The position numbers were made by a program, and so were the translations under genes. Shown one piece after another: positions 6,986-15,957 of a stretch of DNA of 64,000 bases. The first letter of the stretch is position 1. Each line of letters begins with the position of its first letter. The DNA lies in NCBI GenBank assembly GCA_035485575.1, contig DATHNW010000033.1, positions 1 to 64,000 on the forward strand. The letters run 5' to 3'. Source of the stretch: DASRHD01 sp035485575. GTDB taxonomy: Bacteria; Verrucomicrobiota; Verrucomicrobiia; Opitutales; Opitutaceae. The notes under the pieces were generated by a model that saw only the letters and a list, made by a program, of their open reading frames with translations, ran no database searches and was not told where the DNA came from.

Positions 6986-8218
6986 ATGAAACGATTCAAA
7001 TTAATCACGGCGGGCTCGCTCGCCTTGGCGTTCGCCAGCATGGCGTCCGCCCAAACCTTCGTAAAGCTCACGGGGTCCACGGCGTACCGTAAGGCGACTT
7101 ACGATGCCATCGTCAAGAGCCTCAACACCCCCAAGGGTGCGGCCATTGGCGGCACCACGGCCGATTTCACCGGTGACGCGCAAGCCGTCATCACCGGCAC
7201 GCTGAAATCCGGCCCCTCCGCTGGCCAGGCGGTCGTCATCCAAACCGCTTTTGGCGGTTCCGTCGGCGGCCTCAATGTCCTCACGCATGGGCTGACCACC
7301 ATCCCCGGCACCTCGTTCGACTCGCTGCACACCTGGATCAGCTCCACGACGAACACCCTGACCCCGCTCACGGTGAACGGCGATGGAACGATCTCGGGTG
7401 CGACCATCCTGACCTCGGCGAACTTTGAAGGCGCCTCCACCGCCGACACCTCGATGTCCGATTCCTTCCAGAGCTCGAGCCCCTTCCCGACTCCGAGCCT
7501 CCTTGAAGAGAATCCCGCGGGCAATGGCGTGGGCGTGGTCCAGTTCTTCTGGGTCAAGGGTCTGCAAAGCCCCGACGTCCCGGCTGGCTCCTATAATGCC
7601 CTGACCAACATCTCGCCGCTGCAGGCCCAGCTGCTCCTCGCCGCCGGCGAGCTGCCGCTGTCGCTCTTCACCGGTGTGGCTTCGGACAGTTCAGTTGACG
7701 TCATCCTCCTCGGTCGCAACAACGACTCCGGCACGCGTTTGGATGCGGAAGCCGAACCCGGGTACGGCTTCGGCCAGCTCGAGAACCAGTACCAGACGGT
7801 CGGCAGCCCGATCACGAGCCTGGTCAACGTAGGTGACAACGGCTACGCCAGCGGCGGCACCCTTGCCACGGCGCTCAAGACCTCGATCACGGCAGGCACA
7901 GTGGACGACGCCGGCAACCCGTTCATCCTGGTTGGCTACCTTGGCAAGTCTGACAAGAACACCGCCGTCGCCGGTGGTGGCGTGGCCCTGAAATACGCCG
8001 GTTTCGACGGCACCGTCGATACCAACATCGAGAACGGCCAGTACACCTTCTGGGCCTATGAGCATGCTTACTACAAGAGCGGCCTCGGCACCGTGAAGCA
8101 GAATGCGATCAACCTGTACTCGAATGAGCTCCGGGTCACCGACGCAGTCCAGTCAGGCATCCTCCTCACCGCGATGGGCGTTTCCCGCAGCATCGAGGGC
8201 GGCCCGGTTTCTCCGTAA
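6986..8218 (+). CDS. Secreted PstS-like (periplasmic-binding-protein fold) protein
   Basis: 410 residues with a signal peptide (MKRFKLITAGSLALAFASMASA-Q). The mature start FVKLTGSTAYRKATYDAI recalls the opening strand and helix of phosphate-binding PstS/DING proteins (the GSxxxR loop). GRNNDSGTRLDAE (about residue 248) resembles the PstS R-x-D-G-S-G-T anion-binding loop. Length also fits. No Pst permease genes are near, and the neighbours are a PEP-CTERM protein and a two-partner secretion system, so an extracellular role (phosphate capture, matrix component) is more likely than ABC import. It has a long leader with a hairpin and a Pho-box-like repeat. Good conservation of the fold is inferred by eye, not computed. 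Confidence 0.65.
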   Translation: MKRFKLITAGSLALAFASMASAQTFVKLTGSTAYRKATYDAIVKSLNTPKGAAIGGTTADFTGDAQAVITGTLKSGPSAGQAVVIQTAFGGSVGGLNVLTHGLTTIPGTSFDSLHTWISSTTNTLTPLTVNGDGTISGATILTSANFEGASTADTSMSDSFQSSSPFPTPSLLEENPAGNGVGVVQFFWVKGLQSPDVPAGSYNALTNISPLQAQLLLAAGELPLSLFTGVASDSSVDVILLGRNNDSGTRLDAEAEPGYGFGQLENQYQTVGSPITSLVNVGDNGYASGGTLATALKTSITAGTVDDAGNPFILVGYLGKSDKNTAVAGGGVALKYAGFDGTVDTNIENGQYTFWAYEHAYYKSGLGTVKQNAINLYSNELRVTDAVQSGILLTAMGVSRSIEGGPVSP

Positions 8219-8268
8219 CCCGAGCAATACAAACCTGAAAAACAAGAACCACAAAGCATAAGTATCAC

Positions 8269-9045
8269 ATGAAAAAGCTCCTCATCGCGGCCCTCCTCAC
8301 GGCGGGTCTTTCCGGATCGGCCTTCGCGGCTGTTTCCTCTGACCTCATCCTCGGCTTCCGTGACACCTCGAATCCGGCCTCGAATTTGGAAATCGACCTC
8401 GGTCAGGTCTCCATCTTCGCGTCCCAGGCTTCCGGCACCACGGTCACCTACACCAACCTGCTCGGCCTTGGCGCCAATTCGGTCAGCTCGGTTTACGGCT
8501 CAGGCTGGAACACGAGCGACACCCTCCTCTGGGGCGTGGCGGGCTCCACCGGCACCACCACCAGCACCCGGACCCTGTATGCCACCAGCGTGGCGACCGG
8601 TTCGCTGCTCGATGGCACGGCTGATTCGTCCGCTTGGATTGCCCACAGCGCGACGTCGCAGTCCACCGCGGCGTCCAAGATCGGCACGCTCTACACCGGC
8701 CTCCCCTCCACGGTTGGCGTGCTCGCCACGAGCGCGACCAATTCCTGGAGTGGAACCGAAGGCGCCACGCCCGCGGCGTTCTCCACGTGGTCGAAAGTCC
8801 AGTTCGAAAACACCACGGATGTCGGCTCGGGCTATCTCGCGTCCGACCTCTATGAGCTGGCTCCGGCCAACAATGGCAACCCGGGCAACTTCCTGGGAAC
8901 GTTTGCGATCTTCGGCAACGGCAACGTGACCTTCACGGCCGCCGGCGCCCTCGCTTCCATCCCCGAGCCCACGACCTACGCGGCCATTCTCGGCGCGGCG
9001 GCTCTGGGCTTCGTGATGCTGCGCCGCAAACAGGCCATCGTCTGA
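8269..9045 (+). CDS. PEP-CTERM sorting domain protein
   Basis: 258 residues. Signal peptide (MKKLLIAALLTAGLSGSAFA), a Ser/Thr/Ala-rich low-complexity body, then the tripartite tail IPEPTTYAAILGAAALGFVMLRRK: a Pro-Glu-Pro motif, a hydrophobic helix and a basic end. That is the classical PEP-CTERM signal recognised by an exosortase, which processes such proteins during export in EPS-forming Gram-negative bacteria. No exosortase is in this window, so it must be encoded elsewhere. The gene follows the PstS-like gene by 50 bases and probably shares its transcript. A strong hairpin terminator follows at 9085-9116. The body has no recognised domain. Confidence 0.85.
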   Translation: MKKLLIAALLTAGLSGSAFAAVSSDLILGFRDTSNPASNLEIDLGQVSIFASQASGTTVTYTNLLGLGANSVSSVYGSGWNTSDTLLWGVAGSTGTTTSTRTLYATSVATGSLLDGTADSSAWIAHSATSQSTAASKIGTLYTGLPSTVGVLATSATNSWSGTEGATPAAFSTWSKVQFENTTDVGSGYLASDLYELAPANNGNPGNFLGTFAIFGNGNVTFTAAGALASIPEPTTYAAILGAAALGFVMLRRKQAIV

Positions 9046-9084
9046 TCACATAGATTCTTCGCCTTTGGAAGAATCGCTCCTCTG

Positions 9085-9116
9085 GCCGGTGACCGCTCTG
9101 TGCGGTCACCGGCTTT
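9085..9116 (+). terminator. Rho-independent terminator after the PEP-CTERM gene
   Basis: GCCGGTGACCG and CGGTCACCGGC form a perfect 11-bp stem with a 7-base loop (CTCTGTG), followed by a short TTTCCT tract. It sits 39 bases after the stop at 9045 and isolates the PstS-like/PEP-CTERM unit from the secretion genes. Confidence 0.75.
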
Positions 9117-9342
9117 CCTCATCATGGTGGTCGGCCGCCGGCACCGCCATACGCCCTCAGAATTTGCACCAAAATTTCAGTTAACAATCCCAGCGCGCGG
9201 CCCGTCCGCCCATCCGGGGGCTGCGTTTTCATTTCTTGTCAGGCCTTTGTTTTCCTCACGCACAAGCCGTCGTCCTTTTTGCGCCATCCGCCGTGGCTTC
9301 TGCTCAAAACCGACCCGCGATCTTCCCCGGAAAAAACTGATC

Positions 9343-10995
9343 ATGGCCGCGATCCTGGCATCGTTGATGACTTGGCTGGACACATTCGCGGCCGGCGCGG
9401 TTTCCGAGGCCGCGACCGGCGCAGCCGACACAGATAAGATGGAGCAGCCGACGCCGGCCGGGCCGGCAAACGAAACCCATCCCGCCGGTGAAGCCCCGCG
9501 CGCGGCCTCCCTTTTCATCCAGGAATATCAGGTCAAGGGCGCGCATCTGCTGTCCCGGATCGAGATCGAAGAGGCTGTTTATCCGTTTCTGGGCCCGGGC
9601 CGGACAAAGGACGATGTCGAACAGGCGCGCGTGGCGCTGGAAACGGCTTATCATGACAAAGGCTACCAGACCGTCACCGTGGAAATTCCGCCACAACAGG
9701 TGCGGGGTGGTATCGTCCTGCTGCATGTGATCGAAGCCCCCGTGGCCCGGCTGCGGGTCAAGGGCGCGCACTATTTCTCTCCTGCTCAGATCAAAGCGCA
9801 GGCACCTTCACTGGCCGAAGGCCGGGTGATCAATTTCAACGAAGTGCCCACGGACATCGTCGCCCTGAACCAGCTGCCGGACCGCCAGGTGACGCCCACC
9901 CTGAGTGCCGGGGCACAACCCGGCACGGTCGACGTCGATTTGACGGTGAAGGACTCCCCGCCGCTGCACGGGAGCCTGGAATTGAACAACCGTTACAGCG
10001 CCAACACCACCGCGCTCCGATTAAATGGCTCGGTCAGCGACAGCAATCTCTGGCAATTGGGACACACGCTCGGCCTGAGCTTCCAGGTGTCGCCGGAAAA
10101 CTTCAACCAGGTGAAGGTCTTTTCGGGCTACTATCTCGTGCACGCGCAAAGCGTCGAGGGTCTGAGCCTGATGCTGCAAGGGACGAAGCAGGACAGCAAC
10201 GTCTCCACGCTCGGCGGCGCCGCCGTGGCCGGACGGGGCGAAACGCTCGGCGCCCGGGCACTGCTGACTCTGCCTGCGGGAAAAAGTTTTTATCACTCAC
10301 TCAGCCTGGGCCTGGACTACAAGCATTTCGACCAGGACATCATGATTGGCGCCAGTGAGATCGTCACGCCGATCACTTACTATCCCCTGAGCGCCAGTTA
10401 TAGCGCGACCTGGCTGGGTCAGGGTCAGACAACCGCGCTCAATGCCGGCGTCACCCTCCATCTGCGCGGTACGGGCAGCTCCACGTCGACTTTCGATGCC
10501 AAACGTTTCAAGGCTGACGGTGGCTTCATCTACTTCCGGGGCGATCTCTCGCACACCCATGACCTGCCCGCCGGTCTTCAGCTCTTCGGCAAAGTGCAGG
10601 GCCAGATCTCAGACGAACCGCTGATCGACAGCGAGGAATTCAGCGGCGGCGGCCTCGACACGGCGCGCGGCTACCTCGAGGCCGAGGAAATCGGCGACAA
10701 CGGCCTGTTTGGATCGCTGGAATTGCGCAGCCCTTCATTGTTGGGCTGGTTCGGCCAGGCAAAGGCCGGCGAATGGCGGGTTTACGCCTTTGGCGACGCC
10801 GGCCGCCTCACCATTAACGATCCCCTGCCCGAACAGGCCTCGCGTTTCGATCTGGCCAGCTTCGGCGCGGGCACGCGAATCCGGCTGGAGGATCATTTCA
10901 GCGGCTCGATCGACGCCGCCTTGCCGCTGACCAGCCAGTCGCAGACCAAAGCCCACGACCTGCGCCTCACCTTCCGCGCCGGGCTGGACTACTGA
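9343..10995 (+). CDS. TpsB outer-membrane transporter (ShlB/FhaC/HecB family)
   Basis: 550 residues from ATG 9343. The frame is open from 9100, but that start lies inside the terminator hairpin. Order: signal-like segment (MAAILASLMTWLDTFAAG), POTRA 1 (about 57-140, FIQEYQVKGAHLLSRIEIEEAV), POTRA 2 (about 140-215, RLRVKGAHYFSPAQIKAQAPSL), then a 16-stranded-type barrel (LHGSLELNNRYSANTTALRLNGSVS onward). It has the ARGY variant of the conserved VRGY loop motif (GGLDTARGYLEAE) and ends in an aromatic residue, as usual for BAM substrates. This is the pore partner for the giant TpsA encoded 6 kb downstream; the Ton motor genes lie between them. Start choice is moderately certain. Confidence 0.88.
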   Translation: MAAILASLMTWLDTFAAGAVSEAATGAADTDKMEQPTPAGPANETHPAGEAPRAASLFIQEYQVKGAHLLSRIEIEEAVYPFLGPGRTKDDVEQARVALETAYHDKGYQTVTVEIPPQQVRGGIVLLHVIEAPVARLRVKGAHYFSPAQIKAQAPSLAEGRVINFNEVPTDIVALNQLPDRQVTPTLSAGAQPGTVDVDLTVKDSPPLHGSLELNNRYSANTTALRLNGSVSDSNLWQLGHTLGLSFQVSPENFNQVKVFSGYYLVHAQSVEGLSLMLQGTKQDSNVSTLGGAAVAGRGETLGARALLTLPAGKSFYHSLSLGLDYKHFDQDIMIGASEIVTPITYYPLSASYSATWLGQGQTTALNAGVTLHLRGTGSSTSTFDAKRFKADGGFIYFRGDLSHTHDLPAGLQLFGKVQGQISDEPLIDSEEFSGGGLDTARGYLEAEEIGDNGLFGSLELRSPSLLGWFGQAKAGEWRVYAFGDAGRLTINDPLPEQASRFDLASFGAGTRIRLEDHFSGSIDAALPLTSQSQTKAHDLRLTFRAGLDY

Positions 10996-11038
10996 TGGCT
11001 GCGCCGCACCGGAATTTTCCAATTCACCTGAACATCGA

Positions 11039-12922
11039 ATGCCCACCGTGACCAAACACGCGAAGACAAATCTCCTGCCCCACCTGCTGATTGGCTGGCT
11101 GCTCCTGCTCGCCTGCGCCCGCCCGGCCCATGCGTGGTGGGATGGCGACTGGACGCTGCGCAAGAAAATCACCGTCGACCCGGGCGCCGCCGCCATCACC
11201 GATCCGATTGACCAGATGCCGGTGCTGATCCGGCTGCACGACGGCAATTTCCAGTTCACCGCGGCAAAGGACGACGGGAGCGACCTGCGCTTTGTCGCCG
11301 AGGATGACAAAACCCTGCTCCCTTATCACATCGAGAAATACGATTCGTTGCTCGATGAGGCCTTTGTCTGGGTGAAGGTTCCCGGCCTCAAGCCCGGCGC
11401 CAAGGCGAGCTTCTGGCTTTACTACGGCAACAGCGGCGGCAAGGCGGTGAAGGCCGACGATGCGAAAGGCACGTACGATGCGGATACCGTGCTCGTCTAC
11501 CATTTCGCCGAACATGGGCAGCCGGCCAATGATTCCACGGCCGCGGGCAACAACGCCCAGAACGCCGGCCCGCCCGCCGACAGCGCGATGATCGGCACCG
11601 GGCTGCGGCTCGACGGAAAAAGCACGGTCGGGCTTCCCGCCTCACCCTCCCTTGAATGGAGCGAGGGCGGAACCATGACGTGGTCCGCGTGGGTCAAGTT
11701 CACGGCGCCGCAGCCGAATGCCGTGCTCTTCAGCCGCCGGGACGGCGGCAAGGTCTTTCTCATCGGCGCAAACAACGGCGTTCCCTTCGTCGAAGTAACC
11801 GATGCGGGCGCCCCGCAGCGCAGCGCCGCCGGCGCGCCGGTTGCGCCCAACAGCTGGCGGCATCTGGCCGTGGTCGCGGCCAGCTCGAAAATCACGCTCT
11901 ATCTCGACGGCGAGCCGTATGCCACGCTAAGCGCCCCGCTGCCGGCCTTGAACAGTTCCGCCGTCATCGGTGGTACCAGCACGCCGGGATCGGCCGACGC
12001 CATGGCCGGAACCGCCGGCTTCATCGGCGAGCTGGACGAATTGGAAATTTCCAAAATCGCGCGGGCCGCCGGCTTCATCAAGCTCGCCGCCGTCGGCCAG
12101 GGCGCCGACGGGGCGGCCAAGCTGCTGACCCTCGGCGAGGATGAGCAGCCGAAAAGCTGGCTGCGCGGGCTTCGCACCGGCTACATCGGGATCATCATCG
12201 GCTCGCTCAGCATCGACGGCTGGGTGGTCATCGGCCTGCTGGGAGTCATGTCGGTCATCAGCTGGATCGTGATGGTCAACAAAATTTCCTACCTGAACCG
12301 GATCAGCAAGGGCAACGCCCTGTTCATGAAGGCGTGGAGCCATGTCGCCTCCGATCTCACGATGCTCGATGACGGCGACACGGAGAAGGTCCGGACGCTG
12401 GGCGGCCGGGTGGACCAGGCCGGCCAGAGGGAGCTGCGCAATGCCTCCATCTACCGCATCTACCACATCGGGGTTGAGGAAATCCGGCACCGCCTGGCCG
12501 CGGACACCAGCGTGGGCGCCCCCGGCGCAAGAAAAGGTCTGACCGGACGCTCCATCCAGGCCATCCGCGCCAGTCTCGACGGCGGCCTCGTGCGCGAGAC
12601 CCAGAAGATCAACCGGCTGATCGTGCTGCTTACCATCTGCATTTCGGGCGGCCCCTTCCTCGGCCTCCTCGGCACCGTGGTGGGCGTCATGATCACCTTT
12701 GCCGCGGTGGCCGCCGCCGGCGACGTCAATGTCAACGCCATCGCGCCCGGCATCGCGGCCGCCCTCGCCGCCACCGTCGCCGGCCTGGCCGTCGCGATCC
12801 CCTCGCTCTTCGGCTACAATTACATCGTCTCCCGGGTCAAGGACACGACGGCCGACATGCACATCTTCATCGACGAGTTCGTGACCAAGATGGCCGAGTT
12901 CTACCGCGACCGCACCGAATAA
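11039..12922 (+). CDS. ExbB/TolQ-type proton channel fused to periplasmic DUF2341 and LamG-like domains
   Basis: 627 residues. Signal peptide ending PAHA-WW, then DUF2341 (about 37-145, WWDGDWTLRKKITVD and FWLYYGN), a concanavalin/LamG-like domain (about 160-340, MTWSAWVKFTAP, SWRHLAVVAASSKITLYLDG, ELDELEISK). A membrane helix follows (about 380-410), then the MotA/TolQ/ExbB core with its two other helices (about 525-600, GPFLGLLGTVVGVMITF and AIAPGIAAALAATVAGLAVAIPSLFGYN). ExbB normally has about 230-330 residues and no such ectodomain. The added domain would face the periplasm and may bind glycan or peptidoglycan. It leads the exbD and tonB genes (27 and 25 bases apart) and so powers an outer-membrane process in this locus. 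Confidence 0.88.
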   Translation: MPTVTKHAKTNLLPHLLIGWLLLLACARPAHAWWDGDWTLRKKITVDPGAAAITDPIDQMPVLIRLHDGNFQFTAAKDDGSDLRFVAEDDKTLLPYHIEKYDSLLDEAFVWVKVPGLKPGAKASFWLYYGNSGGKAVKADDAKGTYDADTVLVYHFAEHGQPANDSTAAGNNAQNAGPPADSAMIGTGLRLDGKSTVGLPASPSLEWSEGGTMTWSAWVKFTAPQPNAVLFSRRDGGKVFLIGANNGVPFVEVTDAGAPQRSAAGAPVAPNSWRHLAVVAASSKITLYLDGEPYATLSAPLPALNSSAVIGGTSTPGSADAMAGTAGFIGELDELEISKIARAAGFIKLAAVGQGADGAAKLLTLGEDEQPKSWLRGLRTGYIGIIIGSLSIDGWVVIGLLGVMSVISWIVMVNKISYLNRISKGNALFMKAWSHVASDLTMLDDGDTEKVRTLGGRVDQAGQRELRNASIYRIYHIGVEEIRHRLAADTSVGAPGARKGLTGRSIQAIRASLDGGLVRETQKINRLIVLLTICISGGPFLGLLGTVVGVMITFAAVAAAGDVNVNAIAPGIAAALAATVAGLAVAIPSLFGYNYIVSRVKDTTADMHIFIDEFVTKMAEFYRDRTE

Positions 12923-12949
12923 CGTATTCAACTTACAGATACAATTGCC

Positions 12950-13351
12950 ATGCAAGTCCAGTCCGAAGACAAGCCGTACGACGACATCAACATCACCCCG
13001 ATGCTGGACCTGGCCTATGTGCTGCTCGTCATCTTCATCCTCATGTGCACCGCCTCGGTCCAGGGCGTGAAGGTCAACCTGCCGAAGGCGAGCGCCGCGC
13101 CCAGCCTGGCCAAGCCGAAGACCAAGGCGATCACCGTCAACAACGAGGGAAAGATATTTTTGGATACGGTCCCGGTCACCCTGCAGGAGCTGGAGCAGCG
13201 CCTCGCGCAGCAGAAGGCGCAGACGCCCGACTTCCCAGTCGTGATCAAGGGCGACAGCCTCACCCAGTACCAGGGCGTCATGGATGTGCTCGATGTGCTC
13301 GGGCGCCTGAACATCACCCAGGTCGGCCTCGCGACCAAGACCAGAAAGTGA
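12950..13351 (+). CDS. exbD: Biopolymer transport protein ExbD/TolR
   Basis: 133 residues. A short cytoplasmic N-terminus with the conserved D-I-N-I-T-P-M-L-D motif, one membrane helix (about 18-37, YVLLVIFILMCTASVQ) carrying the proton-relay Asp at its start, and a periplasmic domain ending in the usual VLDVLGRLNITQVGLATK segment. It sits between the ExbB fusion and TonB genes with short spacers and forms the proton-conducting complex with ExbB. Confidence 0.93.
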   Translation: MQVQSEDKPYDDINITPMLDLAYVLLVIFILMCTASVQGVKVNLPKASAAPSLAKPKTKAITVNNEGKIFLDTVPVTLQELEQRLAQQKAQTPDFPVVIKGDSLTQYQGVMDVLDVLGRLNITQVGLATKTRK

Positions 13352-13376
13352 CGCCGCCGCCAGCCATGCACCGGAC

Positions 13377-14060
13377 ATGAGCCACCACGACGATCACGAC
13401 GAACGGAGTTTCTTCCAGCGCCATCGCCTCGCGATGGGCGCGGGTTTCATCGTGGTGATCGCCGTCGTGGTGCTGGCGAAGCAGATATTTTCCGGCCACG
13501 GCGCGCCACCGCGCCGGGAGCAGGAGATCACCATGGTCAAACTGGCCCCGCCGCCGCCTCCCCCACCACCCCCGCCGCCTCCTCCCCAGCAGACGCCGCC
13601 GGAGGAAAAAATGATCGACCAGACGCCGGTCGCCGAACCGGAGCCCAAGCCGGATGAGAAGCCCGCGCCTCCGTCGCCTTCGCTCGGCACCAACATCAAG
13701 GGCGACGGGCCGGCCGATGGTTTCGGTCTCAGCGGCTCGAATGGCAACGGCCTGCTCGGGGGTGGCACCAAAGGCGGCGGCAGCCGCTGGGGCTGGTACG
13801 CCAGCGAGGTGCAGACGAAAATCCGGGAGGCCCTGCTCAAAAATCCGCGCACCCGCAGCATTGCTTTTCAGGGCCAGATCCGCGTCCGGTTCGACGCGAC
13901 GGGCCGGGCGGTTCACGTCAGCCTGCAGGGCTCGGCCGATCCCGCGGACAAGGATGCCCTCAGCGACGAAATTCTGGCCAACGTTCAATCGGATGAGCCG
14001 CCGCCGCAAGGCATGCCCATGCCGCTCGTCATCCGCCTCACCATGCAGCGGCCAAACTAA
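13377..14060 (+). CDS. tonB: TonB-like energy transducer
   Basis: 227 residues. One N-terminal membrane helix (about 18-38, LAMGAGFIVVIAVVVLA), a run of 13 or more prolines near residue 58, a Pro/Glu/Lys-rich spacer with a Gly-rich stretch, and a C-terminal TonB-type domain (about 140-225, VQTKIREALLKNPR and GQIRVRFDATGRAVHVSLQGS). It spans the periplasm and delivers the ExbB/ExbD energy to an outer-membrane partner. No TonB-dependent receptor is nearby. The outer-membrane proteins in this operon are TpsB and a Porin_5-type porin, which raises the question of what it contacts. Confidence 0.88.
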   Translation: MSHHDDHDERSFFQRHRLAMGAGFIVVIAVVVLAKQIFSGHGAPPRREQEITMVKLAPPPPPPPPPPPPPQQTPPEEKMIDQTPVAEPEPKPDEKPAPPSPSLGTNIKGDGPADGFGLSGSNGNGLLGGGTKGGGSRWGWYASEVQTKIREALLKNPRTRSIAFQGQIRVRFDATGRAVHVSLQGSADPADKDALSDEILANVQSDEPPPQGMPMPLVIRLTMQRPN

Positions 14061-14079
14061 AATTTTTATCAGTCACCCT

Positions 14080-15957
14080 ATGTTCTGCGAAAAATACGCT
14101 CTCTGCCGCCCGTCCATCCTGCTGCTCGCCTCTTTGTGCGCGACCGCAGCCTTGCCGTTGCTCGCGGCCGATCCGCCGGTGCCAGCGGCCGCGACGCCCG
14201 TCGGCCAGGCTCCCTTCTCGGAGAACGCAACGATCAATCTCATCAATCTTCTTGTGGAACGCGGACTGATCACCCGGAAAGACGCGGACAAGCTGATCAA
14301 GCAGGCCGAGGATGAAGCGGCGGAAGCGCGCGCGCAGGCTGCCGCCACCCAGCTGGTCCTGGCCCAGGCCGCCCAGGTCGAGGCGGCCGAGGCCCAGATT
14401 GCGCGGCAGCAGACGGCGGTGGCCCAGGCCGAGCCAGCCCCCGCTCCCACCGCGGACGACACCGTGCGCGTCACCTATGTCCCGGAGATCGTCAAGGCGC
14501 AGCTGCGCGATGAAATCAAACAAGAGGTCATGACGCAGGCCCGCCAGGAAAACTGGGCGGCCCCGCGCACCCTTCCCTCCTGGGTGTCGCGCTTCACCCC
14601 CTTTGGCGACATCCGCATCCGCTATGACGGAAATTATTATCCCACCGGCAACCTCACGGGCTTCAGCAGCAGTTATTGGAATTATAACGCGATCAACACT
14701 TCCAGCACGCCATTTGATTACACGGCGGTGGCCAATCCGCCGTTTCCGAATGTCGACCAGACTCGCAACCGGCTGCGGCTGCGCGCCCGGCTGGGCACGG
14801 CCGTCGACCTGGGCGAGAATTTCACCGCCGGCCTGCGTCTCGCCACCGGCGAAAACAATTCCCCCGTGACCGAAAACCAGTCACTCGGCGCGGCCAACTC
14901 CGCGCAGGGCGGAAATTTCAGCAAATACGCCATCTGGCTCGACCGCGCCTTTCTCAAGTACGAAGCGGGCGGTCAACCGGACAAGGACCTCGCCGTCACC
15001 GTGGGCCGCTTCGACAATCCTTTCTTCGCCACGAGCATCATCTGGGCCGACGACCTCGGTTTCGACGGCGCCGTCGTGCAGGGAAAATATCCGCTCGATG
15101 AGGACGTGACGCCGTTCTTCGCCGCCGGTGCTTTTCCCGTCTTCAACACCGACTTCAACTTCTCCACCAACCAGCCGACGAAATTCAAAAGCGAGGACAA
15201 GTGGCTCTACGGCGGCCAGCTCGGCTTCACCTGGGAAATCAGCCAGGACTTCAGCCTCAAGGCCGGATCCGCCTATTATTACTACCAGGACATCGAGGGG
15301 AAGGTATCCGAGCCCTTTATTCCCGTCACGGCGCAGGACGCCGGCAGCACCGACGATACCCGCCCCGCCTTCGCCCAAAGGGGCAACACCTACATCGCGC
15401 TGCGCAATATCATCCCCGATGCCACCTTCAACAATAGCGGCAACACCAACCAGTGGCAGTATTTCGGCCTCGCCACCCCTTTCCACGATTTTGCCCTCAC
15501 CACACGGCTCGATTACAATCATTTCGAGCCCTTTCAAGTCTCACTCTCCGGCGAATACGTGAAGAATCTCGCCTTCAACCGCAGCGCGATCGAGCGGAAC
15601 GGGCCGCCGCGCCTCATGGGCCCCGTGAACAATAACTCGTCCGACGGCGATGCCTTTGGCGGCGGCAGCAACGCCTGGATTGTGAACTTGAAACTGGGCC
15701 AGGCGGCCCTCGAAAAGCGGTGGGACTGGAATTTCGGTCTGAGCTATCGCCGCGTCGAATCCGATTCGGTGGTCGACGGCTTCTGCGATTCCGATTTCGG
15801 CGGCGGCGGCACCAATCTCAAAGGCTACACCTTCGGCGGAAATCTGGCTCTTTCCTCCCGCGTCTCGCTCGGCCTCCGCTGGATGAGCGCGGACGCCATC
15901 GCCGGCCCCCCCTTCAAGAACGACACCCTGCAATTCGACATCAACGGCAAATTATGA
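14080..15957 (+). CDS. Putative porin (Porin_5-type) with N-terminal coiled coil
   Basis: 625 residues from ATG 14080, 19 bases after the tonB stop; the frame runs open further upstream inside tonB, but only this start gives a signal peptide (RPSILLLASLCATAALPLLAA). Residues about 45-130 form an Ala/Glu/Gln-rich helix starting with INLLVERGLITRKDADKLIKQAE, a hallmark of this porin group. From about residue 165 a beta barrel follows (FGDIRIRYDGNYYP, RNRLRLRARLGTAVDLGENF, WLYGGQLGFTWEI). The helix probably reaches to peptidoglycan or trimerises. The stop overlaps the next start (ATGA). Its transported substrate is unknown; being in the Ton operon it might be a phosphate or glycan channel. Confidence 0.85.
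   Translation: MFCEKYALCRPSILLLASLCATAALPLLAADPPVPAAATPVGQAPFSENATINLINLLVERGLITRKDADKLIKQAEDEAAEARAQAAATQLVLAQAAQVEAAEAQIARQQTAVAQAEPAPAPTADDTVRVTYVPEIVKAQLRDEIKQEVMTQARQENWAAPRTLPSWVSRFTPFGDIRIRYDGNYYPTGNLTGFSSSYWNYNAINTSSTPFDYTAVANPPFPNVDQTRNRLRLRARLGTAVDLGENFTAGLRLATGENNSPVTENQSLGAANSAQGGNFSKYAIWLDRAFLKYEAGGQPDKDLAVTVGRFDNPFFATSIIWADDLGFDGAVVQGKYPLDEDVTPFFAAGAFPVFNTDFNFSTNQPTKFKSEDKWLYGGQLGFTWEISQDFSLKAGSAYYYYQDIEGKVSEPFIPVTAQDAGSTDDTRPAFAQRGNTYIALRNIIPDATFNNSGNTNQWQYFGLATPFHDFALTTRLDYNHFEPFQVSLSGEYVKNLAFNRSAIERNGPPRLMGPVNNNSSDGDAFGGGSNAWIVNLKLGQAALEKRWDWNFGLSYRRVESDSVVDGFCDSDFGGGGTNLKGYTFGGNLALSSRVSLGLRWMSADAIAGPPFKNDTLQFDINGKL

Noticed and set aside
9089..9109. GTGAC and GTCAC words near 9089-9109
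   Set aside because: They are the two arms of a perfect terminator stem and are 16 bp apart, not 11 or 22, so they do not belong to the phased boxes.
11927..13378. 483-codon open frame on the minus strand across exbB/exbD
   Set aside because: It mirrors two clear genes on the plus strand; its His/Asp/Gly-rich sequence is typical of antisense translation of GC-rich DNA.
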